A stretch of DNA of 64,000 nt from Paenibacillus chitinolyticus NBRC 15660 (GTDB lineage Bacteria; Bacillota; Bacilli; Paenibacillales; NBRC-103111), in the NCBI RefSeq assembly GCF_000739915.1, contig NZ_BBJT01000001.1, forward strand, positions 310,001 through 374,000, given 5' to 3'. Positions 16,204 through 25,108 of the stretch are shown one piece after another. The translations under genes were made by a program, and so were the position numbers. The notes beneath the pieces were generated by a model that had not been told where the DNA came from, did no database searches, and saw only the letters and a program-made list of their open reading frames with translations. Position 1 is the first letter of the stretch; each line of letters begins with the position of its first letter.

Positions 16204-19200
16204 TCAATCACGAAGTCTTTTTGAGATATTTGCTTCGGAATCTTGCCACTTTGCATCATGCTCGTACGACTTTGTGATATCCTCGAGAATCTTACCAACA
16301 TAGGGATAGTCAAAGTACACTCTCTCAGCCAACGTGCGGTATTTCGAAGCGAGTTCGCGCTCCTGTTCGCCTCCCTCACCCCGAAAGTGTGCGCCACGAG
16401 AATTACGAACTCCGATATAAAACCCTTTGCCAATCTGCGGGGACGCTAGACCCTCCATAGCCTCGCAGACCTCTTCACAAGGCCATAAGCCGTCTTCTGT
16501 CACTGTAGTCCTGGAAAGTAATTGGCCAAGGCATTGATCACCAATATCAGCACGACCGCATTCGCGGCACATACGTCGAACCTCGGCAAGCCATGAAGCA
16601 AGCGCCACTGCGTCGATTTTTCCGTTTTCATCTGTGCCAGGAATCATTGTAATCCTATCGAGAAGACGATGAGCTGCCAATGCGACTGCCGCCCGCTGTT
16701 CGGGATTCTGGACCCTCCACTCCTGTGGATCCTCGCCTTCGTCTCTCCGCTTATAGGCAAGTGCCACCGCCTGTACAAATAACACTGGCGATTCCGCGAT
16801 CTGACGTTCAAGATTCGGAATTCCGTGCTCGCTGTCATCGAGCGCGCCAATGAAGAGAAATTCCAACTGGGCCATTTCTTCTCTAGTGACGTCAGAGCGT
16901 CCATCAAGCGAACTCAACGCCTTAGAAATATAGTGGCTGTCTAACTTGAAATGGTCTGCAGGCTCTGCATCAACTGTGACGACATCGCGAAGAAGTCGCT
17001 TAAGGCGAGAGGTCTCAATATCCTTAAAATTCATGTGAACGGCATGGAAAGCAGCACGTGGGCGCTGTGCCTCGAGAAGGCAATCGATCATCTCAGTGAG
17101 TTCGGCGGGCATATGCCGACCCCAGGACGGGAACACATTTTTCCAATACCCAGCATGGACACCTTCACCATATCCGTCCAGGAGACGCCAAGTGGATGCC
17201 TGAAACGGTGCACATATTAACAACCGTATGCGCTCTTCTTCAATCAATTCTTCGGCTGCTTTCTGCAACACTTCAGCGCACGAATCGTCCCCAATTGCCG
17301 ACAGGAAGCCCTGCACACACCATTCCGCTTTACTCCGGGAGTCCCCTTCAAGAGAAAGGCAACGCTGAATAAAATCGACCCGCGTCTTAAGACCGATAAC
17401 ACACAATGAAGCGTAACGGCCAATAACACCGGCTGCACCGCTGCAGGCAATCAACTCCTTGATTCCCTGAAAACCGAGCTTAGTCCATATCTCCTTTATA
17501 GCTTCTTGGCGTAGCCTGTCAATTCGCTCTTCGCGCTTCCGATAATCGAAATCCTCCTCTTCGATTTCTTCAATCGACTCCTGTACCCATTGCTCAGCGA
17601 ACAGCCAACCATGACGAATGACCGGATTTTCGGATTGAAGACGTTCGTAGGCTTCACGGGCACGATCCCGTGTCGCTTTCCCCAGCTTCCGGTGGCGGCT
17701 TCGTCTGGTAAATGCGAACAGACGGATACGCTCGCGTAGCTCCGCTTTGGCGGATTCACCAGCGCTCTGAGACCATTCATCTATTAAATCCCAAATCTTA
17801 TTCTGGTCCTCTTCAGGTATGCCCTCCAGAGACTCAACCAAATCTCCAAGTGTCTTTTCGTCGTGAGACGGCCACGCAATGAGGAGATCCAGCGCCTTTC
17901 GATTGAAATCGTACATCTCCTTGCGGTTGACAATCTGTCCAGCCCCGGAAGCGTCGCCACGCCAACTGGGTTTATAACTATAATGGCCAATTCTAGACCC
18001 CGGCTTAATTTGTTCGATACAAATCTCCCAGCCGACATCTGGGAAACGCTTGGTGATCATCTCTAATACCTTAATCCTTTGCTCCACTGAAGCTGCCGTT
18101 TGTGGCATCCACGACCTGAAGATAGCTTGCAGGCTAGCATCTGGCTTATTCGCCCAGTTATCGTCAATTTTTAGACGGGAGAGCCGGGCTAGTATCGCCG
18201 ACACAAACGGGAGATTTTGTGGTTTCCAGGCAAGACACTCTAGTCCCCAGAGGAGGCCAGTGCGCGATGGTGATACCCCGAACAAGCTACTATCAACCGG
18301 CTTGAGAAGACCGAAGACAATAGGATTATCGGTCCTTAGATCCTCCTCAACTATCTTGATAAATTCGTCAGGCGCGGCTTCTGCGTAGCGTGGTAGGTCG
18401 CGGTCGTGAGAAAGCAGCTTTTCAAGCGTTAACGGCGTTAGGAGTCTGCGGATAAGCACTGCGACCCGACCTTTGACATCAATACCAAGACGACTCTGGA
18501 ACAAGTTGTTTCCATGTACCGACAGAATGACAAGCGTCTCACAGATACCAGTTCGTAACGCACTAGAGTGATCACGTGTTTTGTCGTAAAGGGCAGCGGC
18601 CCACCTGTTTTTTTCCGGTAGTTCAAGAGCCGGATTAAACTCGGAAAGAACGTATTCAGCGGCGACGAAGAACCGATTAATATCCGCTGGTGTCACCATC
18701 CTGGCAATCGCAAACAACGCGTCGATCTTCGAGGCCACACCCCGATAATGTCCAGCAGACCATACCGGACTATCGTCAAGTCGTAGCAAACGCGAAATGT
18801 CGAGCTCAATCGTATCATACTCTCGATTTGCAATATTGGAGACAATCTTGCGATCAGCCTCCGTCCCTGCGTGCCAAGCACCAATCAGGGCCATTGGCAC
18901 GATTGCCTCTGTCCTGTTGTCATCGCAGGCCCAAACCGGTGTCCGGATCGCTGTATTTTGAGAGAGACGACGGCGCAAAATCGTCGGGGAACGGCCTGAT
19001 TCCCTCTCTAACCTGTCAATATCACCTTCTTCGATTTTCATTGAGGTGAGTGCATTCTTAAAGGCTTCATGGTTTAAAAGATCAAGCTTTATATCGGCTT
19101 CTGTATCTGCAGCATTACGTGGTCGGAATACGATGCAATGAAGCCGGCGATGGGCGTCGACTAATTCTCGTTCGACGTTTTCGGAATAAACAATCGGGAT

Positions 19201-20274
19201 GAAAGGTACAAATGACGCAATTAGCGTCCTAAGCGCCTCTGGTGATGTGAAAATCGCGGCTTGATCCTTGAATTGGCAGAACTCTGAATCATCGAACAGA
19301 CACGCCAGAAAAGCAAGCGCCTCATCACTCGAGTCCGCTGTGACGACTAGCGGTCTATTGTTCGGCTTATTAAGCCACGTTTTGAACGTGTCTCGGCTTG
19401 CCGTAATCGAAGGAGAAAAAAATTCGGATGTTAGAGGGGGCTCGCTGGCATTTGCCCATCGGCTCCATGCCTGTTCCAATGTTTCGAAACCTTTCACCGG
19501 CATAGCGAGTTGTTCTGCGAGCCAGACTTGCGCAGGCACAGACTGTTCAAGCCACTGTTCGAGATCGCTAGCATCAAGAGCTCTGACAACTTTCCAGTCG
19601 CCAGACTTGTTCTTCCGCTCCTCCCAGGTTTTCTTAGCATGCCAGTTACGAGGTGTTACGAAAACAAATGTGCTGTTGGCGCGTACAGAGGGATCGACTG
19701 ATTTTAACCGTGCAGTATAATCACTCTCTGCCTTGCCTCCCGGATTCTTGTCGGTTCCAAACTCCCAATAAGAACTCCCCTCAGGAACCCAAGGGGTAGC
19801 AACACTCGATTCTACGTAACCATCGTTACCTTTACGCTGAGCGTTATCGTAGCCAGGGAAGTCTATCTGACGAAGACCATTGCTGGTGGAGTGCACCAAT
19901 TTACGCAACAACACAGGAAAGTGATGCCGAGCGTCGATCTGGCTATCGACCCAGTCCTCAATCTGCCTTGCCTTAATGGTCAGGAAAACTGGAACAAAGG
20001 CACGTACCGTTATTTCTTTGTCAGTAGTTACTCGTATCTTCCGGTCGTAAGAAGCCTGCATTTCGAGCAGCTTCTTCCGGTCAGCACCAAATGCCTTTTC
20101 CAACCTGACTGCCATCTGGGGAGACAGCGATGACTTCCCATTAAGGAAGTTTGACAGCGCCGGCCTTCCAACACCAAGTCGTTCGGCGGCTTCTTTCACA
20201 GACATATCCGAGGGAATGATCATCTGGCGGACGTATGTACCGGGATGACCAGATGCTTCCAAACTGTTCCTCAT
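16204..20274 (-). CDS. large HTH plus PD-(D/E)xK nuclease-like protein, candidate defence cargo
   Basis: 1356 residues. Residues 10-75 form an HTH of HigA/XRE type (SVKEAAERLGVGRPALSNFL). Residues 105-260 look like a restriction-endonuclease fold: GNDGYVES (D151), SSYWEFGTDKNPGGKA (E171, K176/K181), then STFVFVTPRNW. The rest, about 1000 residues, is helical with no clear Walker A motif; VVTADSSDEALAFL at about 315 may be a decayed NTPase core. The gene is visibly richer in GC than its neighbours, a sign of transfer. The start ATG has AAGGGG upstream, and a 43-bp palindrome lies just before it, consistent with autoregulation. It forms a single-gene unit. A C-terminal copy survives at 46.5 kb. 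Confidence 0.75.
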   Translation of the reverse strand: MRNSLEASGHPGTYVRQMIIPSDMSVKEAAERLGVGRPALSNFLNGKSSLSPQMAVRLEKAFGADRKKLLEMQASYDRKIRVTTDKEITVRAFVPVFLTIKARQIEDWVDSQIDARHHFPVLLRKLVHSTSNGLRQIDFPGYDNAQRKGNDGYVESSVATPWVPEGSSYWEFGTDKNPGGKAESDYTARLKSVDPSVRANSTFVFVTPRNWHAKKTWEERKNKSGDWKVVRALDASDLEQWLEQSVPAQVWLAEQLAMPVKGFETLEQAWSRWANASEPPLTSEFFSPSITASRDTFKTWLNKPNNRPLVVTADSSDEALAFLACLFDDSEFCQFKDQAAIFTSPEALRTLIASFVPFIPIVYSENVERELVDAHRRLHCIVFRPRNAADTEADIKLDLLNHEAFKNALTSMKIEEGDIDRLERESGRSPTILRRRLSQNTAIRTPVWACDDNRTEAIVPMALIGAWHAGTEADRKIVSNIANREYDTIELDISRLLRLDDSPVWSAGHYRGVASKIDALFAIARMVTPADINRFFVAAEYVLSEFNPALELPEKNRWAAALYDKTRDHSSALRTGICETLVILSVHGNNLFQSRLGIDVKGRVAVLIRRLLTPLTLEKLLSHDRDLPRYAEAAPDEFIKIVEEDLRTDNPIVFGLLKPVDSSLFGVSPSRTGLLWGLECLAWKPQNLPFVSAILARLSRLKIDDNWANKPDASLQAIFRSWMPQTAASVEQRIKVLEMITKRFPDVGWEICIEQIKPGSRIGHYSYKPSWRGDASGAGQIVNRKEMYDFNRKALDLLIAWPSHDEKTLGDLVESLEGIPEEDQNKIWDLIDEWSQSAGESAKAELRERIRLFAFTRRSRHRKLGKATRDRAREAYERLQSENPVIRHGWLFAEQWVQESIEEIEEEDFDYRKREERIDRLRQEAIKEIWTKLGFQGIKELIACSGAAGVIGRYASLCVIGLKTRVDFIQRCLSLEGDSRSKAEWCVQGFLSAIGDDSCAEVLQKAAEELIEEERIRLLICAPFQASTWRLLDGYGEGVHAGYWKNVFPSWGRHMPAELTEMIDCLLEAQRPRAAFHAVHMNFKDIETSRLKRLLRDVVTVDAEPADHFKLDSHYISKALSSLDGRSDVTREEMAQLEFLFIGALDDSEHGIPNLERQIAESPVLFVQAVALAYKRRDEGEDPQEWRVQNPEQRAAVALAAHRLLDRITMIPGTDENGKIDAVALASWLAEVRRMCRECGRADIGDQCLGQLLSRTTVTEDGLWPCEEVCEAMEGLASPQIGKGFYIGVRNSRGAHFRGEGGEQERELASKYRTLAERVYFDYPYVGKILEDITKSYEHDAKWQDSEANISKRLRD

Positions 20275-20294
20275 TTCACAACACCCCTTAACAA

Positions 20295-20337
20295 TGTAGC
20301 ATTACTCAATACACTAAGTGTATCGTGTAACGCTACA
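20295..20337 (-). promoter_or_regulatory. 43-bp palindromic operator
   Basis: A nested palindrome: outer arms TGTAGC/GCTACA, middle TAC/GTA, and inner ATACACT/AGTGTAT around one central A. It starts 21 bp upstream of the 1356-residue gene, whose N-terminal HTH is the natural ligand. Confidence 0.75.
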
Positions 20338-20698
20338 CATTTCAAGATAATTCTCCCAAATTCTTTTCATACGATACTCAGTTACCGTCGTTCTGTGAAC
20401 TGAAAATGCTCGAGAAGCCCGTTGGCGCTGACTTTTCCGCCAAGCGTAGCCCTTCCCCAACCCCTGCCCAGCAATACACCTTTACAAGCCTGCTGCGAGA
20501 TTTTCCGAAAAATTGTGCTAGGTTCACCATGAATAATCTTAACTTTCTCTTCTATTTTGTGACACTTCGATGGCCTATGCCCATTTTGATACCGTAGAAT
20601 GCATGCTCCTATAAGAACATACTCGAATTGAAGAGCGGGACAACTGCTCATGCAACAGATGTCCCGTTGTATTAAGCTATCGTCTCTCGTTAGTTCAA
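20338..20698. other. stretch without a recognisable gene
   Basis: A minus-strand open frame at 20382-20702 has no ribosome-binding site and no recognised family. CGGGACA/TGTCCCG at about 20639-20666 form a hairpin, followed by ATTAAGCTATCG, which is part of a repeat also found near 31457. Confidence 0.3.
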
Positions 20699-20878
20699 TC
20701 AAAATTTTTTAAAATTCATGTAATGATAAGTTACTTTGGGACTCCACCCATTGTGATTCCAAAATGAAAGAGCGTTAATTTCTTTGGTGAATCCAAGGTC
20801 TCTTTTAAGATAAGAATAAATTCTGTTTTTATTATCAAATTCCAATGATACCCCATTTGCACTTTAGCCAAACAACAA
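20699..20878 (-). pseudogene. C-terminal scrap of an unidentified protein
   Basis: A frame reading ANGVSLEFDNKNRIYSYLKR onward to a TGA at 20699-20701 has natural composition but no start, and overlaps the tail of the ATP-grasp fragment. The family was not recognised. Confidence 0.35.
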
Positions 20879-21163
20879 ATCCAAGACTTTTTCATTTGCA
20901 TTTCGGTTCTTGCCTGTGTAAGGATAGCAATGAATATGAATGGCAGGATTAAAATTAATCTCAATGATACTATAATTGGATTCTGTTGCCTCAACGTCTA
21001 TATCATCGATCATCATATCTACCCCACAGATCGTAGCTCCTGCAGCTTTTACCGATTGAATCGCGATCTCTTTATAGCTATCTGGGATGATGCAAGCGCA
21101 GTATCTAACAACTCTATTTTTCTGGATCAAATACAAATGTGCATTTAAGACAATAATTAATCG
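20864..21163 (-). pseudogene. ATP-grasp (GshAB/cyanophycin-synthetase-like) C-terminal fragment
   Basis: About 100 residues ending VKAAGATICGVDMMIDDI, then YSIIEINFNPAIHIHCYP and VLDLLFG. This is the metal- and ATP-binding end of the ATP-grasp domain of bifunctional glutathione synthetase-like enzymes (family ICGVD...NYSIIEINFNPA). The glutamate-cysteine ligase domain and most of the ATP-grasp fold are missing, so it should be inactive. Confidence 0.6.
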
Positions 21164-21301
21164 TTAAACTTGTGGCAACGTTATTGGCAAAAGTGTCAAA
21201 ATTGATCGAAAAATTCGCAGATTCTCATGTCAATATTAACACCTAAGCGAATGACCCTTCTTTTAATAACTACTATTACTCCTCTGTTAGCTTTCTCTTG
21301 A

Positions 21302-21346
21302 AAAAACCCTTAAAAGCCGCAAAAATCACGGCTTTTAAGGGTTTTG
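21302..21346 (-). terminator. strong rho-independent terminator
   Basis: AAACCCTTAAAAGCCG and CGGCTTTTAAGGGTTT form a 16-bp stem. On the minus strand a TTTTTT run follows, so it serves the gene ending at 21422. Confidence 0.85.
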
Positions 21347-21421
21347 AACAATATTTCTTAGTCATCCACGAAATGTGTAATAAGAGAACCTTTTTAAATT
21401 TGAAAACCAATAGTATATAAA

Positions 21422-22474
21422 TTACCTAAGATTAATATATACTATCTCAGCAGCACTCTTTAAACCTTTCCAGATGGTATCTTCACTAAATGCACTTTCA
21501 TTTTTTTCACTCCAATGGTTAGCTATATCTTTGAGACTCCAACCTAGTATTTGATAGTATACTAACCAACTATAATGCTCGATATTTCGTTTAGCTTTAC
21601 TGCGCACATAGCCATTTTCATAAAGGATGGACTCAGTGCGTTCCTTGTACATATGTTTATATTTTTCATACCAGCAATCTATTCTCTTTTCATACTCTCT
21701 CCAAGAATCTTCTCTAGGATCCCATCCATATCCACTAAATGAATTTGCAGGGTTTGGTTTATAGTCCTCTTCATTTTTGGAATGCGGCTTAAGATCTTCA
21801 AAATCATCAATTGAAGGATCCCCGTTCAAGATTAAGTAAAGCTGATTTGGTGCAAATATAAAAGGAAAATTTTGATCAAAAAATAGGTCATCGAATTCTG
21901 TGATATTTTCAGTACTTTCGTATAGCGCTTCTGTGTCTCTTTCATTTGCATATACAATTTCTTTACTAAGTGATAAAACTTCTTTATTAGGCTCATATGG
22001 AAAGGAAACCCAATATTGTGCTTCAGAGATTTCTAACTCTTCACAAGTTTTTTTCATGTGTGCAATTCTTTTTTCTCGTTCTGTTTCTAAACATTGCTTG
22101 TAGTAAACTTCCACAGACCATAGAGCTAATGATAAATAAAATCCAGTAGAACTAAATAGTTTATATTTATTAATCCATTCTATTAGTCCTTTTTTCAACG
22201 GAAGGTAACCCGCAAAACTGTTGTTTTCGTCAGATTGATTTACAATCTCCCAGAGTGAAGGATCTTCTAGACCTGTCAGCCCTTTTTCTAAGGACCATTC
22301 AGTAGCAATGGAGTATTGAACAGTTAAGTTTTTTAGGTCATGAATACATTGGGGTACCTTTTCTTCTAAAAGCCCTACAAAATGTTTTATAGGCATATAA
22401 TGTGCTGAGTTCAGGATTATAGCTGAGTCTTTTACAATTACGCGCTGTGGATGATAATATAATGAGGATTTCAA
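21422..22474 (-). CDS. hypothetical protein with a C-terminal HTH-like segment
   Basis: About 350 residues, unrecognised. Rich in Trp, Tyr and acidic residues (GWDPREDSWREYEKRIDCWY). The last 45 residues (LGWSLKDIANHWSEKNESAF) have the look of a helix-turn-helix. No signal peptide and no membrane segments. The start was placed at the TTG at 22474 because AAGGAG lies eight bases upstream; the GTG at 22483 directly abuts that site and is unlikely. A strong terminator follows. It lies inside the transposon between cargo fragments, so it is itself probably cargo; no function is assigned. Confidence 0.7.
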   Translation of the reverse strand: MKSSLYYHPQRVIVKDSAIILNSAHYMPIKHFVGLLEEKVPQCIHDLKNLTVQYSIATEWSLEKGLTGLEDPSLWEIVNQSDENNSFAGYLPLKKGLIEWINKYKLFSSTGFYLSLALWSVEVYYKQCLETEREKRIAHMKKTCEELEISEAQYWVSFPYEPNKEVLSLSKEIVYANERDTEALYESTENITEFDDLFFDQNFPFIFAPNQLYLILNGDPSIDDFEDLKPHSKNEEDYKPNPANSFSGYGWDPREDSWREYEKRIDCWYEKYKHMYKERTESILYENGYVRSKAKRNIEHYSWLVYYQILGWSLKDIANHWSEKNESAFSEDTIWKGLKSAAEIVYINLR

Positions 22475-22640
22475 TTGATTCACTCCTTCTCATTAATATA
22501 TACCAATCATAAAAAAATTTTAATTAAAGCGCCATGAAATAGAATGAATTATTCTATTTCAATTAACCAAACCTTGTTTTATCCTGATTGTGTCTACAAA
22601 TCGCGACCTTTATCCAAATTCGTTGTAGACAAGAAGCAAT

Positions 22641-22682
22641 AAAAAAGGAGCAGTTTGCCCTAGGGCAATTGCTCCTTTTTTA
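22641..22682. terminator. bidirectional terminator
   Basis: AAAAAAGGAGCA...TGCTCCTTTTTT forms a stem with A/T tails on both sides, between the hypothetical gene and the XRE gene. Confidence 0.75.
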
Positions 22683-22793
22683 TATCAGGCACGAAAATCA
22701 TTAGACGATTGTCTATTCGATAACCAGAACTTGTTCTTGTCCGTTACCCTTCTAGCAAAAGTTAGCACGAAAGTTCTTTTGGAGCATGGCTAT

Positions 22794-23114
22794 TTATAAA
22801 CTGGAAATGGATTTAAAGATGCTTATTAACTTCTCTTTCTCCGTTTCTGGCTTATGTAAAATAATAGCACTCAGATCTAAAATTTTCGCGGGGTCGCCTT
22901 TTCCTAAACAAAGCATGTCGAATAAATCTATATTTAATGCTTCAGCGGCTTTGACCAATGTATTAATGGTTACATTTTTTTCCCCGCGCTCTAATGCACT
23001 TACGTATTGCGGAGCTGTAGCCATTAGCTCTGCAAGCTCTTCCTGCGTCATTCCTTTAGATTTCCGCAATTCTTTAATTATTTCCCCTATTCTTATTAGT
23101 ACCGTTTCGCTCAT
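22794..23114 (-). CDS. XRE-family regulator
   Basis: A 106-residue protein. The HTH_3 domain is at residues 8-65 (LRKSKGMTQEELAELMATAP, then YVSALERGEKNVT), with a short helical tail. The start ATG at 23114 has GGGGTG seven bases upstream; the GTG at 23123 does not. It stands alone with a terminator downstream and resembles the 114-residue XRE protein near the tns operon in size and motif. Confidence 0.8.
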   Translation of the reverse strand: MSETVLIRIGEIIKELRKSKGMTQEELAELMATAPQYVSALERGEKNVTINTLVKAAEALNIDLFDMLCLGKGDPAKILDLSAIILHKPETEKEKLISIFKSISSL

Positions 23115-23514
23115 TGTGTACACCCCATAGTGTCAGCATACTTCTAGTGTAGGTGAATGGAGATTAGAGGTAAACACCTCTCACGATAATACACTATAAC
23201 AAAAATCATTTTATAGGATTATGTATTGTGGCACAAAGGGATAAATGTCTATAACTGTAGTGCCTTATATGTTAAAGAGGGAAATAAAATGGGCGTTTAC
23301 TGTTGCTTATTTCGCTTTAATAGTGGTTTCAGGCATTTACTATACGTTCTGAATAATAAAATAGGGCAATCAAAAGCTAGTTACTTTTCGTTTGTGCATG
23401 CGAAAATTTTTAGCAACCTAACCTCTTAAAGAAAGTTTGAGATATTAAGGCCAATTCCCACGAGTGCAAATTCTCATCTATGAAATGCAAGATTTCCGCA
23501 AAGCAATAAATTTC
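23115..23514. other. stretch without a supported gene
   Basis: Short frames here lack ribosome-binding sites and homology. The minus strand at 23405-23514 reads a short protein-like frame up to the transposon-end-like site, possibly a scrap. Confidence 0.25.
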
Positions 23515-23540
23515 TGTTGTGACAAGAACATATCTCCTCT
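23515..23540. mobile_element. degenerate left-end-like site
   Basis: TGTTGTGACAAGAACATATC matches the left-end pattern TGT...GACAAGAACATATATC. The 5-mer to its left (ATTTC) is one base away from the 5-mer right of 25137 (TTTTC), so a 1.6-kb mini-element carrying the next gene is conceivable. Confidence 0.4.
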
Positions 23541-23679
23541 CCTTCGATAAATCTTCATGACATCATTCTTCTCATCTTTGCTCGATAATTTTCAAACAAG
23601 AAAACCGCCCTTAGATAAGAAGGACTAACTGTAATGGACTTACTGTACTGCAGATTTATAAGCGCAAGTCTTTAGGCAT

Positions 23680-24599
23680 TCACAGGCTGATGGGATCGAA
23701 TAGAAACCGCGGCTTCTTTCCAGATCTTGACCGCTCGATCCATAGGTTGCTGGAAGACCCCGCTTGTTCTTGCCGCGCATCATACACACGCTTTCGGAAG
23801 GCTTCGGTTTGCTTGTACTCCTCTGTTGTTTTGAAGAAGTTTCTATCTGGTTTCCAATTAAAATTATAGTGCCCAAAAGAACCTTTGGGATAAGGGACAC
23901 ATGTGGTATATGCATTGTATGAGTGAGCAAATCCGAGAATATGGGGCACTGCCATAGTGTTTTTAAAACTTAATGAGAAACTATACTCAGCGCCACTTTC
24001 GGAGGATTCCCTTCCAAATGGATCTTCTTTCACTGTGCAAATGGACTCTGATTTCTTACTTATAAAAATAACGTCTACAGGCTCTGCTTGCATGCTTTCT
24101 TTGATTGGGTTAATAAACCCTGCAGAAAACTCAGCGAGTCGTATCGCATAGGTGTCCGCTACCGAATAATATGATTCTTTGTACCCTGCAAGGCCGCGCA
24201 AGGTTAGCTGATACACATTAACGCCATAAGCCAGCGTTGTGCAGGCCTCATCCGAAGGCGAGAAACGGAACACTGCATTGATTTCTTGGACGATGTCATT
24301 CACGATTCCGTACAAAAGTTGTTCATCATTTGTCTTAAAGTAATTACGCAATTGCTCCCCTAGACCAATAATTTTCCCGGTGTGATCCCGCAAAAACGCC
24401 TCATTAACGGCCTGCCTGACACTTTCAAGCAGTTGCCTGCCAAACGCAGCAAACTTGTCTTCTTGCCCTCCAGAAAACAAAGCCCCAGCAATTTGCCCTG
24501 CGATCGCTCCCCAAGAACCCCACCAAAACTGGTTCCAAATGCAACAGTAGTCGCCTCTAGCCCTGCATATAGAATGTCTTCATAACTGCCTTCAGGCAT
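23680..24599 (-). pseudogene. frameshifted gene, possible pore-forming-toxin-like protein
   Basis: Translation starts at an ATG at 24599 (GAAAGGGG upstream) and reads YAGLEATTVAFGTSFGG. The frame shifts at about 24515-24525, after which GSWGAIAGQIAGALFSGGQE runs on and continues to 23680. The joined product would be about 305 residues, with an N-terminal glycine-rich hydrophobic segment, a helical middle and a soluble C-terminal half. The hydrophobic GxxxG-rich segment suggests membrane insertion, but the family was not recognised. The shift could be a sequencing error or real inactivation. Confidence 0.5.
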
Positions 24600-24912
24600 G
24601 ATTTGTTATCCCCTTTCGTGTGGTTGTCTGCGGCGCATGCCAGCCGGGATACCTTAATGAAAGGTTTGTCCTGTCTTCCTTGGTTCTATACAGCAAAAGG
24701 CAGCCATATGCGCCTCCTGGGGGAGTTGCCAGGTCAATAGTATCTGCTCGCGCTCCTGTACTTTTGGCGGAAAGTAGCCTGCTATTTTGGAGCGTGCGAT
24801 ATCGCTTATCGTTGGGCACCGGGGAGCCCATTATTGTTTCCAGGAACATCCGGCTCCCCGCCGGTCCGCTGCTGCTGTGGCGCCTGTTACACCGCAACAT
24901 CAAAAAGAGCAC
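24592..24912 (-). CDS. possible small protein upstream of the frameshifted gene
   Basis: A 106-residue frame, basic, unrecognised (TIDLATPPGGAYGCLLLYRT). Its stop codon overlaps the start of the next gene by eight bases, which is compatible with coupled translation. No clear ribosome-binding site, and an overlapping plus-strand frame of similar size exists, so it may be spurious. Confidence 0.3.
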   Translation of the reverse strand: MLFLMLRCNRRHSSSGPAGSRMFLETIMGSPVPNDKRYRTLQNSRLLSAKSTGARADTIDLATPPGGAYGCLLLYRTKEDRTNLSLRYPGWHAPQTTTRKGITNHA

Positions 24913-25029
24913 GAGTGCGCTACAGCGCGCGGTGCTACGGCGTCACATGACGGTGGTCAACCACATGTGGTATAGCTGTAAATACAAGGGTGTTTCTGAG
25001 GGCTTTACCGGTTCCCGCAAGTCATCTAA

Positions 25030-25108
25030 GTTACTGCTTGGACGTCGAGTTTTCTACGCTTAACTCACATCGTTCTCTTTGCGTCTTGAGAAAGATCCTC
25101 AATTACGG
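25030..25108. repeat. right-end subterminal repeat, copy 1
   Basis: TTACTGCTTGGACGTCG...TTTGCGTCTTGAGAAAG and the following bases recur almost unchanged at 28353-28434 next to the right end at 28553. Confidence 0.7.

Noticed and set aside
16200-20274. Many overlapping plus-strand frames of 60-150 codons
   Set aside because: They are shadows of the GC-rich 1356-residue gene.
20382-20702. 106-codon minus-strand frame
   Set aside because: No ribosome-binding site or recognised family, and it includes a hairpin and part of a dispersed repeat.
24620-25063. 147-codon plus-strand frame opposite the small upstream gene
   Set aside because: It has no ribosome-binding site and runs into the transposon-end subterminal repeat.
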